Positions 27,504 to 37,465 are shown, counted from the first letter of the stretch. The stretch is 64,000 nucleotides of DNA from Bacteroidota bacterium (GCA_016178785.1 JACOSO010000020.1:1-64000), one strand, 5' to 3'. Translations and numbers: made by a program. The notes: a model not told the origin generated them from the letters alone.

Positions 27504-28259
27504 ATGAAGCTTTTTAAATCCATCATCAACACAATCTTTTTTTGTCTGTCGTGTCTTCTCGTTGGCTTTGGCCAAACATCTGATGAGATCATTAAGAAAT
27601 CAGAAGATAATATGCGCGGCAAGACCCTGCGCGGTACAATGAACATTAAAACAATCCGCCCTACATGGTCACGCGAAATGAGTGTAAACATTTGGCTTAA
27701 GGGAAATGACTATGCGATGATACTGGTGAAATCGCCAGACCGGGATAAGGGCATCACTTATCTCAGACGGAAAAAGGAACTTTGGAACTGGATGCCCATT
27801 CTTGAGAAGACAATCAAGCTGCCCCCTTCGATGATGTCTCAAGCATGGATGGGTACTGATTTCTCAAATGATTATCTCGTAAAGGAATCTTCCCTCACCA
27901 CCGACTTTGAAAGTGTCTTACAAAAAGACTCAACTGTTGATTCAAGAGTTTGCTGGAAAGTTGTATTGACACCTAAAGAAAATGCCGCAGTGGTGTGGGG
28001 AAAGGTTGTATTGTTTATTGATAAAACGGACTACCTGCAACTTCGGAATGAATACTACGATGAAGATGGCTCCGTGCTGAATGTTGCTCATGCCACAGAG
28101 ATTCAAAAAATGGGAGGGAGAACAATCGTTACGTCCCTTGAAATGAAACTAACTGAGAAGGCCGGAAACAAAACAATTATCACTTATCAATCAATTGTTT
28201 TTGATGAAATGATTGATGATAATTTTTTTTCGACCGCCAATATGAAACAAATTAAATAG
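27504..28259 (+). CDS. Outer membrane lipoprotein-sorting (LolA-like) protein
   Basis: From ATG 27504 the protein has a clean signal peptide (IINTIFFCLSCLLVGFGQ). The body follows the LolA/COG2834 fold: RGTMNIKTIRPTWSREMSVNIWLKGNDYAMI, KGITYLRRKKELWNWMP, then YLQLRNEYYDEDGSVLNV. These proteins carry lipid-anchored cargo or lipids across the periplasm. Being encoded with its own permeases and ATPase, it likely serves this one exporter rather than general lipoprotein sorting. Confidence 0.85.
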   Translation: MKLFKSIINTIFFCLSCLLVGFGQTSDEIIKKSEDNMRGKTLRGTMNIKTIRPTWSREMSVNIWLKGNDYAMILVKSPDRDKGITYLRRKKELWNWMPILEKTIKLPPSMMSQAWMGTDFSNDYLVKESSLTTDFESVLQKDSTVDSRVCWKVVLTPKENAAVVWGKVVLFIDKTDYLQLRNEYYDEDGSVLNVAHATEIQKMGGRTIVTSLEMKLTEKAGNKTIITYQSIVFDEMIDDNFFSTANMKQIK

Positions 28260-28263
28260 AGTC

Positions 28264-29478
28264 ATGTTGTTTAAACTAGCCTGGAGGAATTTATGGCGTA
28301 ACCGAAGCCGCTCATTAATAACAATGGCTTCTGTTTTCTTTGCTGTTCTGCTGGCAATTCTTATTGCTTCATTGCAAGATGGTGTGTATGCTAACTTGAT
28401 CAAGAATGCTGTCAATTTCTACACCGGATATATTCAGATCCATAAGAAAGGCTATTGGGATGAGCGTGTGCTTGATAATACAATTACGAAGGATGAGAAA
28501 ACATTCGGAGAATTGAAGAATAACCCTGACATAAAATTCATTTCTTCAAGGCTTGAGTCATTTGTACTGGCATCGAACGGTGATAAAACGAAAGGGTGTT
28601 TCATATCGGGTATCGATCCCGAAAAGGAAGCGGTGATGATTTCTCTCAAGGATAAGCTAATTGAGGGAAAGTATTTTTCCAAAAATGATAAAGCGATACT
28701 GATTGCGGAAGGATTGGCTAAAAAACTTCAGATAAGGCTTCAGGACACACTTGTTCTTATCGGTCAAGGATACCACGGAGCAACGGCCGCAGGTAAATAT
28801 CCGGTCAAGGGCATTTTGAAATTTGCGTCTTTTGAAGTTAACGATGCGTTTCTTTTTCTTCCTCTGAACGAAGCACAAATTCTTTTCAATGCGGACAATA
28901 TCGTCACTTCCTATGTGATCATTCCTGAAAGCACTGAAACCCTTGACGAACTCAAAGCTAAACTTGGTGCATTTTTAGGCAACGATTATGAGGTTCAAAC
29001 CTGGAAAGACTTGCTCCCCGGACTCGATGAGCACATAAGGATGTGTACAGCAGACGGATATATTTTCATTGCTGTGCTTTATGTTTTGGTCTCGTTTGGA
29101 ATTTTTGGAACACTCTTAATGATGATGGCAGAAAGAGGCAAAGAGTTTGGCATGTTGGTTACGATCGGCATGAAAAGAAAGCAACTTGGCCTTGTTGTCT
29201 TAACAGAATCAATCCTGATAACTGTAATGGGAAGCGTTATGGGCGCAGCGTTGGGCATCCCTTTAACTTATTATTTCAGATTTAATCCCATTCAACTTAC
29301 AGGGAAATTAGGCAAGGCTTATGAAACGCTCGGCTTTGAATCGAATCTTGCTTCTTCAACAAATGGTGACATAGTCGTGACACAGACAACAATCATTCTT
29401 GTGATAGCCCTGGTTCTCTCCTTCTATCCGCTAATTAAAATTTTAGGGTTAAGACCGGAACAGGCATTAAAAAAATAA
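28264..29478 (+). CDS. ABC transporter permease, FtsX/LolC-like (first)
   Basis: This 404-aa protein has the four-helix FtsX/MacB layout: TM1 at the N-terminus (WRNLWRNRSRSLITMASVFFAVLLAILIASLQDG), a periplasmic domain of about 220 residues, then three helices, including LMMMAERGKEFGMLVTIGMKRKQLG, the coupling region. It is co-transcribed with its partner (3-bp gap). It resembles LolC/LolE in the lipoprotein-release complex. Confidence 0.85.
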   Translation: MLFKLAWRNLWRNRSRSLITMASVFFAVLLAILIASLQDGVYANLIKNAVNFYTGYIQIHKKGYWDERVLDNTITKDEKTFGELKNNPDIKFISSRLESFVLASNGDKTKGCFISGIDPEKEAVMISLKDKLIEGKYFSKNDKAILIAEGLAKKLQIRLQDTLVLIGQGYHGATAAGKYPVKGILKFASFEVNDAFLFLPLNEAQILFNADNIVTSYVIIPESTETLDELKAKLGAFLGNDYEVQTWKDLLPGLDEHIRMCTADGYIFIAVLYVLVSFGIFGTLLMMMAERGKEFGMLVTIGMKRKQLGLVVLTESILITVMGSVMGAALGIPLTYYFRFNPIQLTGKLGKAYETLGFESNLASSTNGDIVVTQTTIILVIALVLSFYPLIKILGLRPEQALKK

Positions 29479-29481
29479 GTT

Positions 29482-30693
29482 ATGATCTTCATCATTGCAT
29501 GGCGGAATATTTGGCGCAACAAATCGAGGAGCGGTGTCCTTATTGCTTCCATCATCACGGGGATTTGCGCAGGTATTATCCTTACCGGAATCATGATGGG
29601 TATGTATGGGCAGCGTCAGGATGACGCCATTCGTAATGAAGTTTCCAACTTTCAGATACACACGAAAGAATTTAAGACTGATAACGACCCACGGTTTGAA
29701 ATTCAAAATAGTGAAAGCGTACTCAATATAATTTCTGAGTACAAGGAAGTAAGAGCATTGTCGGGTCGGGTCATTGCTCATGGAATGATATTAACTGCCG
29801 GAAGCAGTGCTGGCGTAAAAATTAATGGAGTGGTTCCCCAGGATGAAGCCAACACAAGAGGGCTTAACGCAAAAATTACAGAAGGATCATATTTGGAAAG
29901 AGATAAGCATAATCAAATTCTGGTGGGTGAAAAACTTGCTCACAAGATGCAAATGAAAATCAAATCGAGGGTGGTTTTAACGTTTGAAGATATTCATGAT
30001 AATGTTATCTCTGCATCATTTCGTGTTTGCGGATTCTTTAAAACAACGAACCCTTCATTTGATGAGACCGTAGTTTATGTTTCCAAAAAAAACCTTGCTG
30101 AGTTACTTCAAACAAAGAATGAAGTGCATGAGATTGCCGTCCTGTTGAAAAATAAAGAGGATGCTGAGTCAGTAATTTCCCGAACCAAAAAACAATTCCC
30201 TGATTTGTTGGTTGAAGACTGGCGTGAGATTGCACCCGAGATCGGACTGATGATTGACATGGGTGCGGGGATTTCAAAAGTAGTTATTGTCCTCATCCTG
30301 TTTGCTCTTGCTTTTGGCATTATCAATACGATGTTGATGGCAATGTTGGAAAGGACTTATGAGATAGGGATGATGATTGCATTGGGCATGAACAAAGCTA
30401 AGCTTTTCATGTTGGTAGTGCTGGAGACGGTTATGTTGGTAATGGCCGGTACTCCCTTCGGGGTTCTATTTAGCTATCTCGCGGTAAGTTTTTTTTATAA
30501 ACACGGCATTGACCTTGGACAATATTCAAAAGGATTAGAAAGCTTTGGCATGAGCCATATTATCCATCCACAGGTTTCATTATCCCAATATATGCAGATA
30601 CTTTTTCTTGTATTTATTACTGCGTTGATCTCAAGTCTGTTCCCGGCAAGGAAAGCGCTGAAGGTAGATCCGGCAGAATCAATAAAAAAATGA
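29482..30693 (+). CDS. ABC transporter permease, FtsX/LolE-like (second)
   Basis: This 403-aa paralogue of the preceding permease has the same start (AWRNIWRNKSRSGVLIASIITGI), periplasmic domain and C-terminal helices (MLERTYEIGMMIALGMNKAKL). It ends LKVDPAESIKK, the usual end of FtsX-like permeases. The two probably form a heterodimer. The ATPase gene starts 4 bp downstream. Confidence 0.85.
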   Translation: MIFIIAWRNIWRNKSRSGVLIASIITGICAGIILTGIMMGMYGQRQDDAIRNEVSNFQIHTKEFKTDNDPRFEIQNSESVLNIISEYKEVRALSGRVIAHGMILTAGSSAGVKINGVVPQDEANTRGLNAKITEGSYLERDKHNQILVGEKLAHKMQMKIKSRVVLTFEDIHDNVISASFRVCGFFKTTNPSFDETVVYVSKKNLAELLQTKNEVHEIAVLLKNKEDAESVISRTKKQFPDLLVEDWREIAPEIGLMIDMGAGISKVVIVLILFALAFGIINTMLMAMLERTYEIGMMIALGMNKAKLFMLVVLETVMLVMAGTPFGVLFSYLAVSFFYKHGIDLGQYSKGLESFGMSHIIHPQVSLSQYMQILFLVFITALISSLFPARKALKVDPAESIKK

Positions 30694-30697
30694 AATT

Positions 30698-31405
30698 ATG
30701 AAAACTGTTATTGAAGCGCATAACCTATCCAAAGTATTCAATCCGGAAACGATACCCGTGCGGGCAATCAATGGTGTTGATCTGTTTGTTGAACAGGGAG
30801 AGTTTACCGCATTGGTTGGCCCTTCAGGGTCTGGAAAGACAACTTTGTTGAATATGTTAGGAGGTCTTTACAAACCAACTACCGGAAATATTCTGATCAA
30901 TAACGTTGACATAACAAAGCTTTCGGAAAATCAGCTTATCGAATTTCGGTTACACAACATTGGTTTTGTATTTCAATCGTACAACTTAATTCCAGTTTTG
31001 TCAGCGAAGGAAAATGTAGAATTTATCATGTTGCTTCAAAAGATTTCAAAAGAGAAGCGCGAGACGCGTGTGGCAAACCTCTTAAGGGAAGTTGGTCTTT
31101 CGGATAAAATGGAAGTGCGCCCCTCACAACTATCCGGTGGACAACAACAACGTGTAGCAGTTGCGCGGGCATTGGCATCGAAACCTCAGTTCATACTTGC
31201 CGATGAACCGACTGCGAATCTTGATTCCAAATCCGCTACGAATCTCTTGGACATTATGGATAAATTAAACAGGGATGAAAACATCACATTTCTCTTTTCA
31301 ACGCATGATCAGCGTGTGATAGAACGAGCAAGGCGGGTGATAACTCTGGTGGATGGAAGAATTGAATCAGATGTAGTGATCGAAACCCTGGAAGCTGTTA
31401 CATGA
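30698..31405 (+). CDS. ABC transporter ATP-binding protein, LolD/MacB type
   Basis: This 235-aa ATPase has Walker A GPSGSGKTT, the Q-loop VFQSYNLIPVLSAKENV, signature LSGGQQQRVAVARAL, Walker B ILADEPTANLD and the H-loop STHD. It belongs to the LolD/MacB/FtsE family, which powers mechanotransmission permeases rather than classical importers. That matches the two FtsX-like permeases upstream. Confidence 0.92.
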   Translation: MKTVIEAHNLSKVFNPETIPVRAINGVDLFVEQGEFTALVGPSGSGKTTLLNMLGGLYKPTTGNILINNVDITKLSENQLIEFRLHNIGFVFQSYNLIPVLSAKENVEFIMLLQKISKEKRETRVANLLREVGLSDKMEVRPSQLSGGQQQRVAVARALASKPQFILADEPTANLDSKSATNLLDIMDKLNRDENITFLFSTHDQRVIERARRVITLVDGRIESDVVIETLEAVT

Positions 31406-31411
31406 TCACTT

Positions 31412-32578
31412 ATGAAGCTAACAAGTTTAATGCGCTTTGCAACTCTATTTTGTTTCGGGCTTTCAGGTACAATGTTTGGTCAGGATTCTACCCGAATTGA
31501 TTTCAGTGGTTACGTAAAAAACCTCCAAACCCTTTCCTTTACAGATAATGTTGATTCAATCTTGCTTACTAATCTCATTCACAATCGCATTAATTTCTCT
31601 TTACAAAAGGGCAAGCATTTCTTTTTCAATGCAGGGTTGCGCAATCTTATTTTCACCGGTGACCAGGTAAAATATACCCCACGATTTAATAAGACATTAA
31701 GTCACGATAATGGCTACCTGGATTTAACCAACGGATGGGCTCAAACAAACTCACTTCTTTTTGTATCAACATTTGACCGCTTGAATATAGGATGGAATTT
31801 CAAAAATGGATCAGTACAAGTTGGAAGACAACGCATCAATTGGGGGATCAATCCTTTCTGGAACCCGAACGATATTTTTAATACGTTCAACTTTTTAAAT
31901 TTTGATTATACCGAGCGACCCGGCATTGATGCAGCAAGGGTTTCATTTAACTTCAAAAGTCAATCTAACCTTGAAATCGCAATTGCTCCCGCGAAGAATG
32001 ATTCCTCAATCATCGGGGCGATAAAATATGGGTTCAATAAATGGGGTTATGACTTTCAACTTCTCGCTGGAAATTACAGGACGGATATCGTTGGCGGTTT
32101 TGGTTTCGCTGGAAACATAAAAGAGGCAGGATGGAAGAGTGAGGTAACTTATTTTCAGCCGCGAAAAAATAACTATGAGTCCACGGGCAGCATCAGCGTT
32201 TCATCGGGAATAGATTATGGATTTAGGAATGGATGGTATTTGAATGGATCGTTTCTTTACAACTCAGCAGCATCGAATCAGCTTTATGCCATAGCCCAGT
32301 TGACCAGCTTTCAGATTACTCCTAAAACGCTCATGCCTTCGCGGTTGAATTTTTTGGTTCAAGCTGTAAAAACATTCACCCCCTTGTTCATCGGTAACTT
32401 TTCAATATTATATTCTCCTAAAGTGAACTTGCTTGCTATCCTTCCTTATTTGTCTTATTCCATAAGGGAAAATTGGGACCTCGACTTAGTTATTCAATCC
32501 TTCTTTGCGAAGAATGCGAATGGGGATTTTAGCACATTGGGAAATTCTGTTAATCTCAGACTCAAGTGGAGTTTTTAA
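31412..32578 (+). CDS. Outer-membrane beta-barrel protein of the export operon
   Basis: This 388-aa protein has a signal peptide (LFCFGLSGTMFGQ) and alternating amphipathic strands. It contains GSVQVGRQRINWGINPFWNPNDIFNTF, a segment of the type seen in DUF1302-like outer membrane proteins, and ends LRLKWSF with a C-terminal aromatic typical of BAM substrates. It closes the operon 6 bp after the ATPase and is likely the outer-membrane acceptor or exit for the cargo. Confidence 0.7.
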   Translation: MKLTSLMRFATLFCFGLSGTMFGQDSTRIDFSGYVKNLQTLSFTDNVDSILLTNLIHNRINFSLQKGKHFFFNAGLRNLIFTGDQVKYTPRFNKTLSHDNGYLDLTNGWAQTNSLLFVSTFDRLNIGWNFKNGSVQVGRQRINWGINPFWNPNDIFNTFNFLNFDYTERPGIDAARVSFNFKSQSNLEIAIAPAKNDSSIIGAIKYGFNKWGYDFQLLAGNYRTDIVGGFGFAGNIKEAGWKSEVTYFQPRKNNYESTGSISVSSGIDYGFRNGWYLNGSFLYNSAASNQLYAIAQLTSFQITPKTLMPSRLNFLVQAVKTFTPLFIGNFSILYSPKVNLLAILPYLSYSIRENWDLDLVIQSFFAKNANGDFSTLGNSVNLRLKWSF

Positions 32579-32952
32579 AGCATCACGAAATTCCAACTAC
32601 GAAATTTCTCTATCATTTAACAAACGTTCATATCGGACGATCGATACGATTGCCAACATCTATCGCAATTCATATTCTGATGGAATACGCATCCACAATT
32701 GCACGGGCGGTGAAGAATAGAAAGACATTCAAGGTGTGCCACCCACTTTAGTGAATCGGCTAGCTGATTCCAGTTTGCTTTTTAGGTCTCTGATTTTCAC
32801 ACCAACTATTACAATCGCCAAATTACAGATAGCTGCATACTTGAAATATGGACATTGATTAACTCAAAAAGAGATTTTAGTCATGAACCGAAGCCAAAAA
32901 AAATTTAAAAACAATGGTTTGAAGTCACGCTAAGGTTTATCAGCTTTTATCC
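32579..32952. other. Intergenic region without recognised gene
   Basis: This stretch separates the ABC export operon from the stress island. Short open frames on the plus strand continue the barrel gene in other frames and show no family features. No hairpin terminator with a T-run is evident. Confidence 0.5.
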
Positions 32953-32996
32953 TGAAGATTATCATACGTTGTGTGCAAGCTCAACGATTACCTTTC
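32953..32996 (+). promoter_or_regulatory. Candidate Crp/Fnr-like promoter of the DUF892/DUF4136/CHAD operon
   Basis: The palindrome TGAAgattATCA (32953-32964) is one base off TGAY-N4-RTCA. The -7 element TAccTTTC (32989-32996) follows after 24 bp, one more than in the best examples. It is the weaker kind of match in this set. Confidence 0.4.
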
Positions 32997-33033
32997 TCAT
33001 GCGAAACGGTAATTGAAGTCTCACAAAAAGGCA

Positions 33034-33447
33034 ATGATTATGAAAACTGAAACTGATCTCAAACAACAACTGCTACAGGAAGTTGGGCTTTTGTACATCA
33101 ATGAAAAAGAATTTTTGTTCCGTCTGCAGAAAATGGCAAGCTTTTCATTGGGAAAGGTTGTCGACAGTTATTTGTACCAGATCATTGAGAACCACAAACT
33201 GCAATGCTATCGACTGGAGGGAATACTTACAGCCCTGAACGAAGAGCTACCATCCCATTCAAGAAAAATGAACTCTTCCCGAACAAAGCTTGGTACGCAA
33301 CTGGCGGATTATCAACCAGTCATTGCGTTAGCTGAATTGACAGGGAGTGCGGAAATAGTGAGATTGCTCAAGCACGCCTCTATTAAAAAGAGAGATTTCA
33401 GAACCATCCCATTAGAGTTAATTGGACATGCATTGGCGGCCGCGTAA
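33034..33447 (+). CDS. DUF892-like (YciE/YciF) ferritin-fold protein, divergent
   Basis: This ~137-aa all-helical protein begins with LYINEKEFLFRLQKMA, the DUF892 opening where helix 1 carries YxxEK/LxxxLxKM. Helices such as VDSYLYQIIENHKLQCYRLEGILTALNEEL follow. Metal ligands are less obvious than in ferroxidase-like members. A frame from 33013 uses TTG; ATGs are at 33034 and 33040. It is probably a stress protein and the first gene of a three-gene unit. Confidence 0.6.
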   Translation: MIMKTETDLKQQLLQEVGLLYINEKEFLFRLQKMASFSLGKVVDSYLYQIIENHKLQCYRLEGILTALNEELPSHSRKMNSSRTKLGTQLADYQPVIALAELTGSAEIVRLLKHASIKKRDFRTIPLELIGHALAAA

Positions 33448-33483
33448 CAATTTTTTAAAATAATTTAACCAAATGTTGATACG

Positions 33484-34041
33484 ATGAAAAAGTTAATTCC
33501 ATTAGTAGGGCTATTAATTTCTTGCAGCTCTGACATGTATATCTTTACCGACTACGATAAAAGCTTTGATGTAACTAAGTACGAAAGTTACAGCTGGAGT
33601 GAAATTAAAAACATTGAGAACAATAGAAATCCGATCTATTACAATGAATTGAACGATAAACGAATCAAGGTAGCGGTAAATGAAGCCCTGGCCGGCAAGG
33701 GATATAAGGAAGAATCTAGAGAGCCGTGCTTTGTTTTGCATTATCACATCGTGATTGGTGACGTAACTGCTTATCACGCTGACCCTATGCTCAGCCATGA
33801 GGCGCCTTGGATGAGGCCGATGGTTCCCTACTATCGCTACAAGGAAGGCTCGTTGATATTTGATGTGATGGACATGAAATCAAATAGCCTCATTTGGCGC
33901 GGATACGCTTCGCAAATTCTAGTGGCCGAAAATACTCCGCTAACGGACGAAAATATAAAAGGAGCAGTCAAAAAAATATTCAGAAAATTTCCGGCACGGA
34001 ATACTGCGAATGTTTTAAAATCAAAAGAGGGTACGCAATGA
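33484..34041 (+). CDS. DUF4136 domain lipoprotein
   Basis: This 185-aa lipoprotein (LLISCSS) has the DUF4136 pattern: DYDKSFDVTKYESYSW near the N-terminus, RIKVAVNEALAGKGY in the middle, and LIFDVMDMKSNSLIWRGYA with a C-terminal KKIFRKFP. The function is unknown. It overlaps the CHAD gene by 4 bp (ATGA). Confidence 0.85.
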   Translation: MKKLIPLVGLLISCSSDMYIFTDYDKSFDVTKYESYSWSEIKNIENNRNPIYYNELNDKRIKVAVNEALAGKGYKEESREPCFVLHYHIVIGDVTAYHADPMLSHEAPWMRPMVPYYRYKEGSLIFDVMDMKSNSLIWRGYASQILVAENTPLTDENIKGAVKKIFRKFPARNTANVLKSKEGTQ

Positions 34042-34808
34042 TACTTAAGAAACCAGAAATAATTCGGATGGGACGGTTCAAGAAATTTGCTAATCACCAA
34101 TTCAAGTCGCTGGTCGAGCATTTGGAAGACTATCGGAACAAAAAAGACCAGGAGCTCCTGCACAAAATTCGCGTTGACATAAAAAAAATCAAGGCAATCC
34201 TTCTACTGACCAATGATCGAGTGAAAGGATTTAATGGGCACAAAAATTTTATTCCGTTTCGGACCATATTCAGAAGAGCTGGCGGAATTCGAGAGCCTGA
34301 AGTTCTCAGCAGTTTGCTTTTGGCTTATAACATTCCGGGAGTCCATGACCAGTCCATTGATGGGAATGGCGAAAAATTAGCGATAAGTTTCTCAAACGAT
34401 GTGCATTCATTTATTGATATTGTGAATAAGCAGTGGCAAAAATTAGAATCGGCCTTTGGGAAGGTGAGGAAAAAAGACCTTGTCCAATATCTCAAAAAGA
34501 CAAATAAAAATATCAAAGCGAAACTTCATCCTGAGCCTGCCATAGATCTGATTCATAAAGTGCGAAAATCGATGAAGGAATTCAAGTATTTATCCCAGTC
34601 AATTCAAGGATCAAGAAAAAAAAGGCGCAAATTTTACTCGGCCGAGATTGAATTGATAGGTGACCTTCACGACCGACAGGTGTTGCTCAACTTGCTAAAT
34701 AAAGGCAATGGCGCGGCAGACAAAGTAACGATCGAAAAAATTCAGAAGGAGTGTGATGCTAAGAAAGATAAGATCAAAAAAAGGGCACTGCGGTTTTATC
34801 GAAGTTAG
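34038..34808 (+). CDS. CHAD domain protein
   Basis: The true start is the ATG at 34038, overlapping the DUF4136 stop; a longer frame from 33894 runs inside the previous gene. The ~256-aa protein is helical and rich in conserved His, Arg and Lys, with the repeat HKIRVDIKKIKAILLL and HKVRKSMKEFKYL that marks CHAD (conserved histidine alpha-helical) domains. CHAD proteins bind polyphosphate. A polyphosphate-granule role is consistent with a stress island. Confidence 0.8.
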   Translation: MILKKPEIIRMGRFKKFANHQFKSLVEHLEDYRNKKDQELLHKIRVDIKKIKAILLLTNDRVKGFNGHKNFIPFRTIFRRAGGIREPEVLSSLLLAYNIPGVHDQSIDGNGEKLAISFSNDVHSFIDIVNKQWQKLESAFGKVRKKDLVQYLKKTNKNIKAKLHPEPAIDLIHKVRKSMKEFKYLSQSIQGSRKKRRKFYSAEIELIGDLHDRQVLLNLLNKGNGAADKVTIEKIQKECDAKKDKIKKRALRFYRS

Positions 34809-34850
34809 GCTGGCCTAAAACTTAAGTGGAGTACGACATGCCTTATCTTA

Positions 34851-37403
34851 TCAACCCTTCCTTAACTTCGCATGACGGAAAAAGAATCGTTTGAGCATTT
34901 CGGCTGAGACAATGTAACACAGCACTAACCCCAACAAAACGGCTATGTAACCAAAAGGTAGTTTTTCGAAACCGAGCACACCTGCAAGCGGAGAAATCGG
35001 AATCAGGAGAGTCATCATACCTGTGAGAAGCACAGCCGCAAGAAGATACCTACTAGGCCTGCTTTTGAATATGCTATTAGGAGAACGTACGATCAGTACA
35101 ATTAAAGACGCTGATACTACCGATTCAACGAACCAACCTGTTCGAAATTGAATTTTGTCAGCCTTCAATAAAAAGAGCAATACTCCAAAAGTTGCAAAAT
35201 CAAACACAGAGCTAAGCAGGCCAAATCTGATCATAAACTTCCTTATAAATTTTAAATCCCATTTGCGAGGTTTGGTAATCGTTTCTTTCTCCACGTTGTC
35301 GCTGGCAATTGTCATTTCAGGAAGATCAGTAAGAAGGTTTGTAAGCAAAATTTGCGAAGGCAGCAGTGGCAAATACGGTAGAAATAGAGAAGCACCAGCC
35401 ATGCTGAACATATTGCCGAAATTGGCGCTCGATGCCATTAATATATACTTTAGCGTATTCGCAAAAGTCCTCCTTCCTTCTTTTACTCCTTCCATCAATA
35501 CATTCAGATCTTTGTCGAGCAGAACGATGTCGGCCGATTCTTTGGCAATGTCAACAGCAGTATTTACCGAAATCCCAACATCTGCAACATGCAACGCAGA
35601 GGCATCGTTGATTCCATCACCCATGTAGCCCACTACATTGCCACTTTTCTTAAGAGCCAACAAAATCTTTTCTTTTTGGTTGGGTTCAATTTCCGCAAAG
35701 ATGTTGACAGCGTTGACCCGATGTACCAATGCCTCATCGCTGATCGCGTGCATTTCCTTGCCTGTTAGAATTTTTGGTGTTCGTGAAAATACTTTCTCTC
35801 CTAAATCAGCAGCGATGTAGCGATTATCGCCAGTAATCATTTTTAGGGTAATTCCCATTTTCTTTAGGCTGCTTATGGTATCGATAATGCCTTCTTTGGG
35901 AGGATCGTAAAACGTAATGAATCCGAGAAAGATCAATCCGCACTCCTCATCTTTTTCAATTCGAGTTATTTCACTGATATTTTTATAAGCGATCGCAATG
36001 ACTCGCAGACCTTGTTTGCTCAAATGTTCAAATCTTTTGACAAGATCGCTCCTGCATTCTTGGATGTCCTTGAAAGAAGTTTCGCCAACTTCTATTTTAG
36101 TACAGCATTCAATAATATTTTGAAATGCTCCTTTGGTGATAACGATGTGGCCGCTAGGGGAATTGATGACAATACTCAATCGCTTGCGGATAAAGTCATA
36201 GGGAATCTCATCCGCTTTTGTGTATGGACTTATATCAAGCTTTGCAGAATCGATAATAGCTCCATCGATCGGGTTCTTAAAGCCTGTTTCATAGTACGAA
36301 TTCAAATAACTATATAATTGTGTTTTGTTACTTCTTATCCCCTGCCAATCCATAAACTCTCTGACTTGTACACTGCCCTCAGTGAGCGTTCCTGTCTTAT
36401 CGGCACAGAGCACATTCATGCTACCAAAGTTTTCTATACAAGACAATTTCTTTACGATGACTTTTTTCTTGGCAATATTCTTTGCCCCATGTGATAAGTT
36501 GATACTGATGATGGCAGGCAACAGCTGCGGTGTAAGCCCCACCGCCAGCGCTAGCGAGAACAGCAATGAATCAATGACAGGCCGATGAAAATAGATGTTG
36601 ATTGCAAAGATGGTGATAACAAGGATCGAGGTTACTTCCATCAGTAGGTATCCAAACTTCCTGACACCAACCTCGAAATCTGTTTCGACAACTGTACTTG
36701 ATAAATGTTTGGTGATTTCTCCAAACTCCGTTTTTATTCCTGTGTATACCACCAATGCCGTAGCCAGCCCACTCACTACGTGTGTGCCCATAAAAAGTGA
36801 GTTAAACCGCTTCGCCAGAGGAGCATCAGCCGAGACAAGTTGATCGCTTTTTTCTACGGGAAAAGTTTCGCCAGTCAAAGATGCTTCATCAATGAATAGA
36901 TCTTTTGAGTTGATAATTCGGCAGTCTCCAGGGATGATGTCTCCAGCTCTCAAAGAGATTACGTCTCCTGTGACGATTTCTTCAATGGGAATTTCAATTA
37001 GAGCACCATTGCGAGTAACTGAAGTTTTAATTTTGATCACCGAAAGCAGATCGCGCACCGCGCCCCTGGCACCCAGTTCCTGCCAAAAACTAAGCCCTGC
37101 GCTTGCCATGATTATGAAAAATATAATGAATGTGTTAGTCGCCTCTCCTAAGAACATCGATAAGCAAGCTGCAAATAATAAGATGATAGTGATGGGGCTT
37201 TTAAATTGATTTAAAAGCAAACTCAGGGAAGATTGTTCTTTGATCGAACTTAGCCTGTTAGGTCCATCCTCCCGCCCTCGTCTCCTTGCTTCTTGACCTG
37301 ACAGCCCATTAAAATTTGCATCGAGTTTTCTTGTGAGCTCGTCTATCGGTGTGGACCAGAATTGAATTAACCCGGCATCTTCTATTTCCTTCGATTTACT
37401 CAT
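34851..37403 (-). CDS. mgtA: Mg2+-importing P3B-type ATPase
   Basis: This 850-aa protein matches MgtA/MgtB: N-terminal FNGLSGQEARRRGREDGPN, QFKSPITIILLFAACLS, FIDEASLTGETFPVEK, phosphorylation site CADKTGTLTEG (~334), LKMITGDN and YMGDGINDASAL. The C-terminal helices include LLTDLPEMTIASD. It imports Mg2+ driven by ATP. It ends convergently with the CHAD gene. No MgtA-type leader was seen; instead a Crp/Fnr-like box precedes it. Confidence 0.9.
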   Translation of the reverse strand: MSKSKEIEDAGLIQFWSTPIDELTRKLDANFNGLSGQEARRRGREDGPNRLSSIKEQSSLSLLLNQFKSPITIILLFAACLSMFLGEATNTFIIFFIIMASAGLSFWQELGARGAVRDLLSVIKIKTSVTRNGALIEIPIEEIVTGDVISLRAGDIIPGDCRIINSKDLFIDEASLTGETFPVEKSDQLVSADAPLAKRFNSLFMGTHVVSGLATALVVYTGIKTEFGEITKHLSSTVVETDFEVGVRKFGYLLMEVTSILVITIFAINIYFHRPVIDSLLFSLALAVGLTPQLLPAIISINLSHGAKNIAKKKVIVKKLSCIENFGSMNVLCADKTGTLTEGSVQVREFMDWQGIRSNKTQLYSYLNSYYETGFKNPIDGAIIDSAKLDISPYTKADEIPYDFIRKRLSIVINSPSGHIVITKGAFQNIIECCTKIEVGETSFKDIQECRSDLVKRFEHLSKQGLRVIAIAYKNISEITRIEKDEECGLIFLGFITFYDPPKEGIIDTISSLKKMGITLKMITGDNRYIAADLGEKVFSRTPKILTGKEMHAISDEALVHRVNAVNIFAEIEPNQKEKILLALKKSGNVVGYMGDGINDASALHVADVGISVNTAVDIAKESADIVLLDKDLNVLMEGVKEGRRTFANTLKYILMASSANFGNMFSMAGASLFLPYLPLLPSQILLTNLLTDLPEMTIASDNVEKETITKPRKWDLKFIRKFMIRFGLLSSVFDFATFGVLLFLLKADKIQFRTGWFVESVVSASLIVLIVRSPNSIFKSRPSRYLLAAVLLTGMMTLLIPISPLAGVLGFEKLPFGYIAVLLGLVLCYIVSAEMLKRFFFRHAKLRKG

Positions 37404-37422
37404 CAGAACCTGATAATGATCA

Positions 37423-37465
37423 CGAACTTATAAATCCGGTTGTCAAACAATCATGACGATTGTCA
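37423..37465 (-). promoter_or_regulatory. Candidate Crp/Fnr-like promoter of mgtA
   Basis: The perfect palindrome TGACgattGTCA lies at 37454-37465. On the minus strand TAagTTcG (37423-37430) follows after exactly 23 bp, and the mgtA ATG is at 37403. The box and its flanks extend the dyad (ATCATGACgattGTCAATCG). Confidence 0.65.

Noticed and set aside
33894-34037. N-terminal extension of the CHAD protein
   Set aside because: It lies wholly inside the DUF4136 gene; the ATG at 34038 overlapping that stop is the better start.
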